Below are positions 22,087-31,355 of a stretch of DNA of 64,000 nucleotides, in pieces; the stretch's first letter is position 1; every line of letters begins with the position of its first letter. The DNA is from an uncultured Veillonellaceae bacterium (lineage in GTDB: Bacteria; Bacillota; Negativicutes; Veillonellales; Dialisteraceae), in contig CAKMIA010000004.1 in NCBI GenBank assembly GCA_927353735.1, positions 33,126 through 97,125 on the forward strand. The letters run 5' to 3'. The position numbers were made by a program, and so were the translations under genes. The notes under the pieces were generated by a model. That model was not told the origin of the DNA. It ran no database searches and was given only the letters and a program-made list of their open reading frames with translations.

Positions 22087-22103
22087 CGTCCCGGAAAGGG
22101 ACG
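22087..22103 (-). other. Hairpin directly upstream of the lonC ribosome-binding site
   Basis: CGTCCC and GGGACG pair with a 5-base loop, immediately before the GGGGAG of lonC on the minus strand. It could affect translation initiation, but this is only a position-based inference. Confidence 0.4.
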
Positions 22104-22197
22104 TCTCTATTTCAGGCCAATACGGCCCACATTATATATATCTGCTTTATTATACCCCACGCCGAAAATCTGACATATACCGGAAAGACCGACTTTC

Positions 22198-24500
22198 TTA
22201 AATGCGCTTTCTCAGCAGACATTGTATCTTCTCATTCCTGACAGGCAGAAAATCTATCATCTCATCAAGTTCCGCTTCTGTTACCTCTGCATCATGGGCC
22301 GACGTATTCTTTTTCAAAATCTTTCTCATAAGAGCCAAATACGCTGCTGCCCTCCGAACTTCATCGGGATGCAGTTGTTGTATATCCAACGTTTCTGACA
22401 ACAAATATTGTTTCACCCGGCCTACTATCTCAGGAGTTTGCAGCTGGGGTTCCATAAAATAAAAATGCCAGCTCCATGTTGTCTTCCCATCCTCATAGCC
22501 AAATATTTTCCCCAGCATACTTATAACCAGCCAGATCAGCACGACTCCGCAGGACGATTTTTTTAGAAACTCTGAATAGCTGTTATTCCCCGTTTTTTTA
22601 TCATGCCAACGCCAAAAATACAGTAAATCTGCAATTGATTCTTCACGTAAAAGCACCTCCGGGCGTTGTGCCGTCTGGACAATTCGATTTCTCAGTGTTT
22701 GCGCCAGTTGATAAAATAATGCTTCCGGCATAAAGGGCGCCTGTACCAGTCCCGTTTCATTGCCGTAAAATCCCGGGATTCCATAGCCAGCCGTTCTCAG
22801 CATTCTCAATAAAATCGCCATTGATATCTGCGAGTTTTCAAACAGTATATTGACAGCCATTTGATCCCATTCCCCGGTTTTACAATCCTGCCACCCCTCT
22901 TCCAGCAGGGAAAAGCAAAATTTATTTCGCCAGATCTGATAACGGTAAGGGTCGATCTGATTTTTACACTGTCTGTATGCAGCTGTTACCGCTTGCATAA
23001 AAGTACGACCCGCTTCCGGATTCCGAAATTTTTCCGCCATTTCTCCTTTTTTGCTAATACCAGCTGCTTGCCGGAAAAAGGAATCAATCCTTCCTGACTG
23101 TATCAGTTGGATAAGACTATTGCATATCTGCGATGATTCCGAGCCTTTCAAGATCTCAACAACACGTTCTAATGAAACCGCCTCCCGCGGCAAAACCAGC
23201 CGGAAATAACGGTCAAAATATATCTCCTGATTGATTCTCTGCGAAACGGCACTGCCTTCTATCGGACGTTCTATCGAAGGCCACCCAGCCACATTGGCGA
23301 CCTGTGGGAATAAAATTCCTAATAATTCTTTCAGATACATCTTTGTCTGCAAAGAACAGCATTCTTCCAGATTTCGTATCAACACCTCTCCTTCTTTCGA
23401 AATCTCATTTTCCAATCCTCGCATGATATCTGGTGCCAGCCAAAACTCTTTATGGTCTACCATATGACGAACCACCGGTGATTCATACAGTTCCAGTACC
23501 GTAACTGCCAGCAAATCCCCAACATCGCAACTTTCCCCACAGGCTGTATATCGAAAAGAAAATGCATTGAGTACCCGTTCACAATCACGAATATTTTTTA
23601 TATAGTTTCCGACAAGTATTTGCAGGATATCCTGCAAATGCTGCTTATCAATGCTCCCTTCAATTCGGCCCTTCATCATACCGTTTAATCTGGCCTCCAG
23701 TATCTGGCGAAGCTGTAATAAATCCGGCTCCGGGATCGCAACAGGTACCTGTACAACTTTCTGTAAATATTCCTTGCCCTGTTCCTGCTGCACCCGATTC
23801 AATGCCCGAATCACGATATTCTTGTCATATGCCAATACATATATAATTCGTGGAAAATCTGCAATATTCTTTACCAGCTGAAAAACCAATCCTATTTGTT
23901 CGTCAGATAACCGGTCAATATCATCAATAAAAAAACGATCCACTTCTTTGAATGCTTCTGTAAATCCTTTTTCAAAAAATTCTTTTGCTGCCTGTGTTTT
24001 TGTTCCACTGATGAATGCATCATCATCTTCTGGATAGAGTCTTTTAATACCTGTGTACCGGGAATTCCATAGAAACTTCCAAGAACTGCTCCACTATTTA
24101 CTGCAATCTGGGCCGCGTTCCTTACAAATTTTTGTTGAAAACGTCTGAGCGCTTTTAACATTTTTTTATCATCCGACATCGCCTCATTTAATGCCTCAAA
24201 GAATAACTCAATTAACGAGAAGCGATTAATAGCCAGCCAGGAATTAAACCGCTGTACCTTAAATTGTGCCGTATCCAGATGAGATTCCATCAAATTAAAA
24301 AGTGACGTCTTTCCGCTCCCCCAGGCCCCTTCTATCCCAATTACAATTCCATTCCCCCGTTCTGTTTGCATATTTGCATAATTGCGCAGCATATCCGCCA
24401 GCTGTTTGGCAAATTGTGTTCTCCCCAGTAAATCCTCTTCTTCGAAAATGATTGGTTGATCGTTTACAAATATCGTCATATCCTGTTTTTCCATTTTCAA
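22198..24500 (-). pseudogene. KAP-family P-loop NTPase gene, interrupted by a frameshift
   Basis: Two overlapping frames together encode one KAP-type NTPase of about 767 residues. The upstream part (24500 to 23892) carries Walker A GIEGAWGSGKTSLFN; the downstream part carries Walker B RFFIDDIDRLSDEQ. The downstream frame is open back to about 24098 and there reads RLYPEDDDAFISGTKTQAA, which fits the Walker B region better than the frame-1 tail. A single indel between about 24100 and 23940 would restore the gene. Base composition is much more AT-rich than the flanks, indicating transfer. The likely start is TTG at 24498-24500 (GGAG nine bases upstream); an ATG at 24492-24494 is an alternative. 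KAP NTPases include PifA, the F-plasmid protein that excludes phage T7. Confidence 0.75.
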
Positions 24501-24555
24501 ATTTCACGGCTCCATTCCATCATGTATCATCGATAAACGCCAACAACTTATAATA

Positions 24556-24584
24556 TTGTAAAACAGCAATTATATATTTAAAAT
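24556..24584 (+). promoter_or_regulatory. Probable promoter of the helicase gene
   Basis: TTGTAA and TAAAAT are separated by 17 bases in the AT-rich divergent region. A second perfect TATAAT lies at 24608-24613, but without a clear -35. Confidence 0.4.
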
Positions 24585-24646
24585 AAAATTCTTTCCGATT
24601 TCTCCGTTATAATGGATAGAAAACCATCCCATCTCCGAGGAAAATT

Positions 24647-27163
24647 ATGAAAAACGACGATCTCTCCCATTCTTCCGGCGCCGCATTGCAGAATATGCTG
24701 AACTATCTGCGTAAAGCCGCTGCCCTGAACGAAATCCCTCAGCCCGGCATCGCCGAGGAAACGGCGCCTCCCGCCCTTTCTCCCGGGCAGATCCTTCAAA
24801 AACAATATTGGAAACTCGATCCTGCCCAGGTCGAAGAAAGCGCCGCTGCCCTCTATCTGGCGCCTCAGCTTCATCCGATCGCCCACGATCAGGAAACGCC
24901 CCTGATTTTTCCGTTCGGCATCAACGAAAGTCAGCTGGAAGCGGTCCGTCAGGCCATGACCAGCCAGCTCAGCGTCATTCAGGGGCCGCCGGGCACGGGA
25001 AAGACGCAGACCATTTTAAACATCATTGCCAATCTGCTCATGCGGGGTCTGACCGTGCAGATCGTTTCCGGGACGAATTCCGCGACGGCCAATGTACAGG
25101 AAAAGCTCTCGTCCCCGGATATCGGCCTCGCGTTCCTGACCGCCTTTCTCGGAAGCCGGCACAATAAAGAGCTGTTTATCCAGCAGCAGACCGGAAAATA
25201 TCCGGATATCTCCGACTGGCAGATGGAACCGGAGCCAATGAAAAAACTGCTGGCCTCCATCGAATCACTGACGCTTGCCGTCTCTCAGACATTCGCCGCA
25301 CAGAAGCGGCTGGCCCGGGCCAGAGAGGAGTACCGGGCGGTCCAGCTCGAGCAGTCTTATTTTGAAAAATTTTTGGAAGAGGAGGCCCGTCCCGTTCAGC
25401 CGGTCCGCCTCCGGTCCCGGACCCGAACAGAAGCGCTCCTCCGGCTGTGGATGGCATGCGAACTCGCCGTAGAAGAGGATCATCCGCTTTCCTTCTGGCT
25501 GAAGCTGCGGGGCCGTTTTCTCTGCGGCATCGGCAGCTGGGCATTTTATCGTCTGCCGCCGGCAGACATCATCCGTTCTCTGAAGGAGGCCTATTACCGG
25601 GTCCGGCTTCAGGAGCTGGCGCAGGAGATCGCACAGTTAACGGACGCATTGTCCCGTGCCGATATTCATGCGCTTACAGACCGGCTCACCGCTGAGTCCC
25701 GCCGATACCTGCATGCCGTCATCTATGAACGGTTCCGGACGCGTCTTCCCCACCGGCGCCGCCAGTTTTTTTCTTCCGATCTCTCCTCTGTACGTAGCCG
25801 CAACAATTTCTGCGACGAATATCCTGTCGTTCTGAGCACCACGTTTTCTTCCCGCTCCAGTCTTCCCCATACCCTCTATGATTTTCTCATCATGGATGAA
25901 GCGTCTCAGGTCGATATTGCGAGCGGCGCGCTGGCTCTCACCGGAGCCCGCCGTGCAGTGATCGCCGGCGATACCAGACAGCTTCCCAATGTGGTGCCAT
26001 CCCGGCTGCGGTGGGAGCATGAAGCACTTTTTCGCCGCTATCAGATCCCGGACGGATATTTTGCCGGTCGGGAAAGCTTCCTGAGTTCTCTCGTAAAATG
26101 TGTGCCGCAGCTGCCGCAGACGCTGCTGCGCGAGCACTACCGCTGCCATCCGGACATCATCAATTTCTGCAATCAGGAATACTACAACAATGAACTGCTC
26201 GTCATGACCGAAGCACAGGGAGAAACGGATGTCCTGCGGCTCGTGCAGACCGTCCCGGGCCATCACGGAAGACAGCACGTCAATCAGCGCCAGATCGATG
26301 TCATCCGCAGCGACGTACTGCCCGCCCTGCGTTCCGTTCCCGCAGAGGATATCGGCATCGTGTCCCCGTACCGGGATCAGGTATACCAAATCCGGCAGCA
26401 GCTTGCAGGACCGCAGCTTCTGGCGGAAAATGTATCCACTGTCCATAAATTTCAGGGCCGTGAAAAAGACACCATCATTATCACCACCGTGGACGATATC
26501 ATCACACCTTTTTCCGATGACCCCCATCTCCTGAACGTGGCTGTCTCCCGTGCCAGGCGTCACCTGATCGTGGTCGCCTCCCCGGAGGAACAGCCGGAGG
26601 GGAGCCATGTCCGGGATCTCATGGCCTATATCCGTTATCACGGCGGCCAGCTGCTGCACAGCGACATCCGTTCCGTCTTCGATCTTCTGTACCGTCAGTA
26701 TGCGGAGGAACGGCAGCAGTTCCTTGCCCGCCATACCGCGGTCTCATCGTATGTCTCGGAAAATCTGATGTACGGCCTGATCGAAGACATCCTGAAAGCC
26801 GTTCCCGAGCTTCATCTCGCGGCGGTTCCCCATGTGCCGCTTCTGGAAATATTTTCCCGTCCGCAGCGGTCTCTCCTTTCTATGGAAGAACAGGGATACA
26901 TCCAAAGAGGCGCCCACGTGGATTTCCTGCTGTATCACACCATCCGGAAAATTCCTGTTTTCGCCATCGAGGTGGACGGTTTCCGCTTTCATCAGAAAGG
27001 GACACGGCAATTTGACCGGGACCGGATGAAGGATCACATTTTTCAGACGCTCCGGCTGCCCCTGCTTCGTTTCTCAACCACCGGCAGCAATGAAGAAAAG
27101 CAGCTGCGGGACATCCTCCAGCGCTATATTCAAACGTATTTCCATGCCGACCTCAGTCATTAG
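24647..27163 (+). CDS. UPF1/DNA2-like superfamily 1 helicase with a C-terminal nuclease-like domain
   Basis: This 838-residue protein has Walker A QGPPGTGKTQ (residues 112-121), Walker B DFLIMDEASQ (around residue 410), GDTRQLPNV, LREHYRCHPDIINFCN, HKFQGREKDTIII and NVAVSRARRHLIVVAS, which is the AAA_11/AAA_12 helicase set. The last 80 residues carry GAHVDFLLYH and FAIEVDGFRFH, resembling the PD-(D/E)XK-like (Vsr/DUF559/DUF2726) nuclease fold found behind such helicases. The N-terminal region before the helicase is short, so a 5' loss is possible. It is divergent from the KAP NTPase gene. Helicase-nuclease fusions of this type occur in phage defence (for example Mokosh type II, which uses a PLD nuclease), but function here is inferred. 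Confidence 0.8.
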   Translation: MKNDDLSHSSGAALQNMLNYLRKAAALNEIPQPGIAEETAPPALSPGQILQKQYWKLDPAQVEESAAALYLAPQLHPIAHDQETPLIFPFGINESQLEAVRQAMTSQLSVIQGPPGTGKTQTILNIIANLLMRGLTVQIVSGTNSATANVQEKLSSPDIGLAFLTAFLGSRHNKELFIQQQTGKYPDISDWQMEPEPMKKLLASIESLTLAVSQTFAAQKRLARAREEYRAVQLEQSYFEKFLEEEARPVQPVRLRSRTRTEALLRLWMACELAVEEDHPLSFWLKLRGRFLCGIGSWAFYRLPPADIIRSLKEAYYRVRLQELAQEIAQLTDALSRADIHALTDRLTAESRRYLHAVIYERFRTRLPHRRRQFFSSDLSSVRSRNNFCDEYPVVLSTTFSSRSSLPHTLYDFLIMDEASQVDIASGALALTGARRAVIAGDTRQLPNVVPSRLRWEHEALFRRYQIPDGYFAGRESFLSSLVKCVPQLPQTLLREHYRCHPDIINFCNQEYYNNELLVMTEAQGETDVLRLVQTVPGHHGRQHVNQRQIDVIRSDVLPALRSVPAEDIGIVSPYRDQVYQIRQQLAGPQLLAENVSTVHKFQGREKDTIIITTVDDIITPFSDDPHLLNVAVSRARRHLIVVASPEEQPEGSHVRDLMAYIRYHGGQLLHSDIRSVFDLLYRQYAEERQQFLARHTAVSSYVSENLMYGLIEDILKAVPELHLAAVPHVPLLEIFSRPQRSLLSMEEQGYIQRGAHVDFLLYHTIRKIPVFAIEVDGFRFHQKGTRQFDRDRMKDHIFQTLRLPLLRFSTTGSNEEKQLRDILQRYIQTYFHADLSH

Positions 27164-27190
27164 ACCGACTCCATTTCCACCTACGACCAA

Positions 27191-27224
27191 TAAAAAAGAG
27201 AATCCCGAAGGATTCTCTTTTTTC
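27191..27224. terminator. Bidirectional terminator between the helicase gene and ompM
   Basis: AAAAAAGAGAATCC-CGAA-GGATTCTCTTTTTT is a perfect stem with A and T runs on either side. A near copy follows the second ompM gene at 28979-29010. Confidence 0.88.
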
Positions 27225-27245
27225 GTACAGGCATTTCTGAAGAAA

Positions 27246-28469
27246 TCAGAATACGTAGTTGAGGGATACGGTCCAGGTATCTTCCGGATCCGTGCTTTCT
27301 TTCGCTTCCGCGGCGAAAGCGTATTCTGCATGGAGATAGGTATTCTGTGCGAGGGTCACTTCGCCGACGGCATTCCAGAATTTGAGTTCGCCTGCCGACT
27401 TGATATCGCTCAGGATATCGGTCTGGAGACCGGTGCCGCCGAGGTATACGCCGTCGCCCACCTTATTGTAGGCCACGTCCAGCTGCCAGGTGCCAGGTTT
27501 CTTCAGGTCTCTCATGCCGTAGCCAAGGCCTGCATTCCAGGCGGTGTCATAGTCGCCCCAGGTGGTATTCTGCCAGTATTCGCCGAATACGCGGAAATCG
27601 CTGACGGGGATCACGAGGCCCACGCCCCAGATCTCGTAATCAATGCCTTCCTTTTCCATGTTGGTGTAATAGTTGGCATAGAGATCGAAGGCGCCGAGAT
27701 CGGCATTGGCCTTTGCGTAGAAGGTGTCCAGATTATCAATATCGGCCGAGGGATGACGGGAGGAATTGAACTGGCCATAGCCTACGGCTACATCGACTCT
27801 GCCCAGATCAGCTGCGAGCTGCGCGCCATCAAAGCCGTAGGAGCTGTTGTACAGCCAGCCGCCCTGATTGCCGAGGGTCATGCCGTAACGTCCGAGGGTG
27901 AGATCTACCGCGCCGAAGTCATGGTTCACATTCAGCAGTTCCATGCCCACATCCGCGTCGCTGTCGCCCTTGAAGTTCACATTGTCCGTGGACAGACGGG
28001 CATTCGCAGTGGTGCTGTCATTGATCTGGCCCTTCATATTGATGCGGACACGGCCGTTCCAGGATTCCTTATCCCCGTTGTCGTTGCTCTGATAACGCAT
28101 ACGGGCATCGCCGCTCCAGGAGATGTTGCCCACTTTCTTTTCCAGGTTGGACACGCGCACGCCCAGGCTGTCCAGCTCATCAGCATATTCCCCAGCGAGC
28201 TGATCGATGATGGCGCGCTGTTCCGCATTGTACTGGTCTTCCTTTGCCATCAGGCGGGCGATGATCTGAGCCATTTCATAACGGGTGATGTTCTTCTGGC
28301 CACCAAAGGTGCCGTCCGGATAGCCTGCCACGATGCCCTGTGCGGACAGATCCGCCACGGCCTTATAGGCCCAGTCTGAAGTGGACACGTCGGAGAACGG
28401 GTTTGCTGCCTGTGCAGAGACTCCGAGGGAGAGTGCCGCTGCAGCTGCCATTGCGAGAAGTTTCTTCAT
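27246..28469 (-). CDS. ompM: OmpM-type outer-membrane porin with SLH domain (copy 1)
   Basis: This 407-residue protein has a signal peptide (about residues 1-22), an SLH domain (about 23-80, NPFSDVSTSDWAYKAV to KNITRYEMAQIIARLMA), a short coiled coil (VRVSNLEKKV) and a C-terminal barrel ending in NYVF. In Negativicutes, OmpM proteins tie the outer membrane to peptidoglycan by the SLH domain and act as porins. The barrel ends in Phe, as BamA substrates do. The promoter (28614-28642) matches TTGCAA-17-TATATT and leaves a leader of about 140 bases. It is a paralogue of the gene at 29033. Confidence 0.92.
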   Translation of the reverse strand: MKKLLAMAAAAALSLGVSAQAANPFSDVSTSDWAYKAVADLSAQGIVAGYPDGTFGGQKNITRYEMAQIIARLMAKEDQYNAEQRAIIDQLAGEYADELDSLGVRVSNLEKKVGNISWSGDARMRYQSNDNGDKESWNGRVRINMKGQINDSTTANARLSTDNVNFKGDSDADVGMELLNVNHDFGAVDLTLGRYGMTLGNQGGWLYNSSYGFDGAQLAADLGRVDVAVGYGQFNSSRHPSADIDNLDTFYAKANADLGAFDLYANYYTNMEKEGIDYEIWGVGLVIPVSDFRVFGEYWQNTTWGDYDTAWNAGLGYGMRDLKKPGTWQLDVAYNKVGDGVYLGGTGLQTDILSDIKSAGELKFWNAVGEVTLAQNTYLHAEYAFAAEAKESTDPEDTWTVSLNYVF

Positions 28470-28613
28470 AATTCTTCGTTCCTTTCTGCTTCTCCTATTC
28501 TCTTTCAGAAATGAACGAAAAGTGTCCGCGCGAGCCGTCCCTGTTTCCTCTGCTTCTTCTTTTTCGTCATTTCCTCTGCCCGGGAGAGGAGAAAATCCCC
28601 CGCTGCTGCTCGC

Positions 28614-28642
28614 AATATATCACAGCATTCTCGCATTTGCAA
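28614..28642 (-). promoter_or_regulatory. Promoter of ompM copy 1
   Basis: On the minus strand TTGCAA and TATATT are separated by exactly 17 bases. The transcription start should lie near 28607, about 138 bases before the start codon. Confidence 0.8.
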
Positions 28643-28742
28643 CGTATTTATAAAATAGTTTAATCTTTAATAATAAGAATCTTTCGTTTATAAATTTACA
28701 GGTATGGAATTTCCGTTTTTCTATCCGCTTTCGGACATAGAA

Positions 28743-28800
28743 AAAGGAAGACTCCCGAAGGAGTCCCTCTTGCACATGATTTTAAAAAAATCAGAATATT
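28743..28800 (-). pseudogene. Relic 3' end of a third ompM copy with its terminator
   Basis: The minus strand reads ATATTCTGATTTTTT followed by a GACTCC-TTCG-GGAGTC hairpin and a T-rich run. Both intact ompM genes end with TATTCT(G/A)ATTTCT and then, about 20 bases on, a GAATCC-TTCG-GGATTC hairpin. The same stop-codon context and loop, without any upstream coding sequence, suggest the leftover of a deleted tandem copy. Confidence 0.45.
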
Positions 28801-28978
28801 CTATGAAACGGTCATGCAAATCCGTTTTTTATGCGGCAACAAAAATCACACTACTTGTCGCATCTCTCGCTTTGTACCATACACGACACTCCCACAGGGA
28901 AACGCCGTATACTTCCCACTCTGCATCTCTTGGTCTGATATTGGCAAAGCCCAGTCTGAAATCAATCATTTACGCAAC

Positions 28979-29010
28979 AAAAAAGAGAATCCCGAAGGAT
29001 TCTCTTTTTC
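28979..29010 (-). terminator. Intrinsic terminator after ompM copy 2
   Basis: The stem GAGAATCC / GGATTCTC with a CGAA loop has A6 on the left and T5 on the right. It is nearly identical to the terminator after copy 1. Confidence 0.85.
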
Positions 29011-29032
29011 TGTATGGTAATTTCCGGAGAAA

Positions 29033-30358
29033 TTAGAATACGTAGTTGAGGGATACGGTCCAGGTGTCGTCCGGATCTGCGCCCTGATCAGCTTCTGCTG
29101 CGAATGCATATTCTGCATGCAGATAGGTGTTCTGTGCGAGGGTCACTTCGGCAATGGCATTCCAGAACTTAATTTCGCCTGCGCCATCATAAATACCGGT
29201 ATCATCGCCCTTACCTGGCTGAGAATCTTTTACTTTCCACAGGGTATCGAGGATATCGGTCTGGAGGCCGGTGCCGCCAAGGTATACGCCTGCGCCTACA
29301 TCATTGTAAGCTACATCGAGGGACCAGCTGCCCGGTTTGCTCAGGTCTTTTGCACCATAGCCGATGCCTGCATTCCATGCATCATCATAAACATCAGCTG
29401 CGGTGTTCTGCCAGTATTCGCCGAATACACGGAAGCCGCCAACCGGTACATTCAGGCCTACGCCCCAGATATCAAAGTCTACTGCAGTCTTGCTTTCCTG
29501 ATTGCTGTAGTAATTTGCATAGAGATCAAATGCGCCGAGGTCTGCATCAGCCTGTGCATAGAACACATCCTGATTTGCAATCAGATCTTCAGTGATGGTC
29601 CGGTCGCCGAAAGCGCCACTACCAGTAATATTCTTCCAGCTAACGGTGCCGGTATTGAACTGGCCATAGCCGAGTTTCAGGCCAACCTTGCCCAGTTCCG
29701 TGCCAACCTGAACGCCGTCGAAGCCGTTGGAATCACCATAGAGCCAGCCGCCCTGGTTGCCGAGGGTTACTGCATAACGGCCGAGGGTGACATCCCATGC
29801 GCCGAAGTCATGCTTTACATTCAGCAGTTCTGCCGTTACATCTGCGTCGTCATCGCCCTGGAAGTTGACGTTGCCGGTGGAGAGACGGACATTGGCAGTG
29901 GTGCTGTCATTGATCTGGCCCTTCATGTTGATGCGGATACGGCCGTTCCAGGAATCATCAGCGCTGTTGTCCTTGCTCTGGTAACGCATACGGGCATCGC
30001 CGCTCCAGGAGATGTTGCCAACTTTCTTTTCCAGGTTGGAAACACGTACGCCCAGGCTGTCCAGTTCGTCTGCGTATTCTGCTGCCAGCTTGTCAATGGT
30101 GGCACGCTGTTCAGCGTTATACTGATCTTCTTTTGCCATCATGCGAGCGATGATCTGTGCCATTTCATAACGGGTGATGTTCTTCTGGCCACCAAAGGTG
30201 CCGTCCGGATAACCTTCTACGATGCCCTGTTCAGACAGGTCTGCTACTGCCTGGTATGCCCAGTCAGAGGTGGATACATCGGAGAACGGGTTTGCTGCAT
30301 AAGCGGATGCGCCTGCAGCGAGAGCAGCTACTGCTGCCATTGCGAGAATCTTTTTCAT
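29033..30358 (-). CDS. ompM: OmpM-type outer-membrane porin with SLH domain (copy 2)
   Basis: This 441-residue paralogue of the 27246 gene has the same layout: signal peptide, SLH domain, coiled coil and barrel ending NYVF. The SLH and coiled-coil parts are almost identical to copy 1, while the barrel differs in several loops. One insertion at about residues 215-245 (KNITGSGAFGDRTITEDLI) and one near the C-terminus (WKVKDSQPGKGDDTG) are absent from copy 1. These are likely surface loops. The promoter at 30507-30535 (TTGAAA-17-TATATT) drives it separately from copy 1. Confidence 0.92.
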   Translation of the reverse strand: MKKILAMAAVAALAAGASAYAANPFSDVSTSDWAYQAVADLSEQGIVEGYPDGTFGGQKNITRYEMAQIIARMMAKEDQYNAEQRATIDKLAAEYADELDSLGVRVSNLEKKVGNISWSGDARMRYQSKDNSADDSWNGRIRINMKGQINDSTTANVRLSTGNVNFQGDDDADVTAELLNVKHDFGAWDVTLGRYAVTLGNQGGWLYGDSNGFDGVQVGTELGKVGLKLGYGQFNTGTVSWKNITGSGAFGDRTITEDLIANQDVFYAQADADLGAFDLYANYYSNQESKTAVDFDIWGVGLNVPVGGFRVFGEYWQNTAADVYDDAWNAGIGYGAKDLSKPGSWSLDVAYNDVGAGVYLGGTGLQTDILDTLWKVKDSQPGKGDDTGIYDGAGEIKFWNAIAEVTLAQNTYLHAEYAFAAEADQGADPDDTWTVSLNYVF

Positions 30359-30412
30359 ATTCTTCGCTCCTTTCTTTTTTTCCCATTTCTTTTTTCAGGA
30401 GCGAGTCAGAAA

Positions 30413-30462
30413 AGCGTCTGCGCGAGTTGCCTTGTTTCCTCTGTTTCGTCTTTTCTTTCTCT
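30413..30462 (-). other. Leader element shared by both ompM genes
   Basis: The 5' untranslated stretch here matches the copy 1 leader at about 28515-28555. On the plus strand both contain GAAAAG-GTC-GCGCGAG and TTGTTTCCTCTG/CTGTTTCCTCTG blocks with a few substitutions, although the surrounding leader differs. It is either a leftover of the duplication or a conserved regulatory leader. Confidence 0.5.
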
Positions 30463-30506
30463 TTCCGTCCGCCGCACGGGATGGGAGCTCCTTTGCGGTT
30501 GGTATT

Positions 30507-30535
30507 AATATAGCACCCTATGCAGTTTTTTTCAA
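30507..30535 (-). promoter_or_regulatory. Promoter of ompM copy 2
   Basis: On the minus strand TTGAAA and TATATT are separated by exactly 17 bases, about 150 bases before the start codon. Confidence 0.8.
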
Positions 30536-30576
30536 GATGTTTGCCTGAAATTTAACATTTTTTTAACTCGTCATAA

Positions 30577-30600
30577 TAAAAAAGCCCGCCGGAGCGGGCC
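30577..30600 (-). terminator. Intrinsic terminator after rsmG
   Basis: On the minus strand GCCCGC-TCCG-GCGGGC is followed by six T residues. Confidence 0.85.
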
Positions 30601-30616
30601 TCTTCTCTATAATGTT

Positions 30617-31324
30617 TTATCCTAAAATGGGATTTTTCTCGGCGATGCCGGTTTTGCGCGGGAAGGTCTTCGGCGCGGGGCCGTGCTTGCGGAGACGGAG
30701 GATGCACCGTTCCTCCCCGGTGGGAAGGCGGAGCTCCTTTTTCTCCTCCAGCGAGGTCTCCATGAGGGAGAGGAGCTTTCCTGCGGCGGTAATTTCCTCC
30801 TCCGCCCCCGGCCCCTTCATGGCGAGGAATACGCCGCCCTCCTTCACAAAGGGCAGGCTCCATTCCGCCACCACGGGAAGGGATTTCACCGCCCGGGCGG
30901 TGACCACGTCGAAGGTCTCCCGAAGCTTCTTCCGGCGTCCCCCCTCCTCGGCGCGCATGTGGAGGCATTTCACATTTTTCACGCCCACCGATGCGGCGGC
31001 TTCTTCCACGCAGCGCAGCTTCTTCTGGATGGAGTCCATGAGCACGAACTGCATATCCGGCCGCAGGATGGCGAGGATCATCCCCGGGAAACCCGCGCCG
31101 GTGCCGAGGTCGAGCGCGCGGCCCCCTTCCGGGAAGCACGCCGGGTCATAGACGGTGAGCGAATCATATACATTTTTGATGAGGCTTTCCTCCCGGTCCT
31201 TGATGCCGGTGAGGTTGATGGACGCATTCATGTCCATGATGCGGTCATGATAGGCGGCGATGCGTTCCGCGGTCTCCTCTCCCGCGGAAATGCCCAGCGC
31301 CGCCAGCATATCGGAAACTGTCAC
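30617..31324 (-). CDS. rsmG: 16S rRNA (guanine527-N7)-methyltransferase
   Basis: This 235-residue SAM-dependent enzyme methylates G527 of 16S rRNA. The SAM motif RALDLGTGAGFPGMILAI is intact, and NLTGIKDREE and TARAVKSLPVV are typical of RsmG/GidB. The start is GTG (31322-31324) with AAGGGGAA upstream. It follows mnmG by 31 bases, in the usual mnmG-rsmG order. Confidence 0.95.
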   Translation of the reverse strand: MTVSDMLAALGISAGEETAERIAAYHDRIMDMNASINLTGIKDREESLIKNVYDSLTVYDPACFPEGGRALDLGTGAGFPGMILAILRPDMQFVLMDSIQKKLRCVEEAAASVGVKNVKCLHMRAEEGGRRKKLRETFDVVTARAVKSLPVVAEWSLPFVKEGGVFLAMKGPGAEEEITAAGKLLSLMETSLEEKKELRLPTGEERCILRLRKHGPAPKTFPRKTGIAEKNPILG

Positions 31325-31355
31325 AGAGATTCCCCTTTCTTTGGATCAGTCTGAT

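Larger units (their letters stand above)
28470..29032. other. Region between the two ompM genes
   Basis: The 563 bases contain the ompM copy 1 leader and promoter (28470-28642), an AT-rich stretch, a degenerate ompM 3' end with its own terminator (28743-28800), a 46-codon reading frame without a ribosome-binding site (28829-28969), and the copy 2 terminator (28979-29010). Confidence 0.6.

Noticed and set aside
28829..28969. 46-codon reading frame on the minus strand between the ompM genes
   Set aside because: It has no ribosome-binding site, begins right after a terminator and has no similarity I recognise. Probably chance.
28704..29036. Possible plus-strand gene of 110 codons
   Set aside because: It covers two terminators and the relic ompM end and has no ribosome-binding site.
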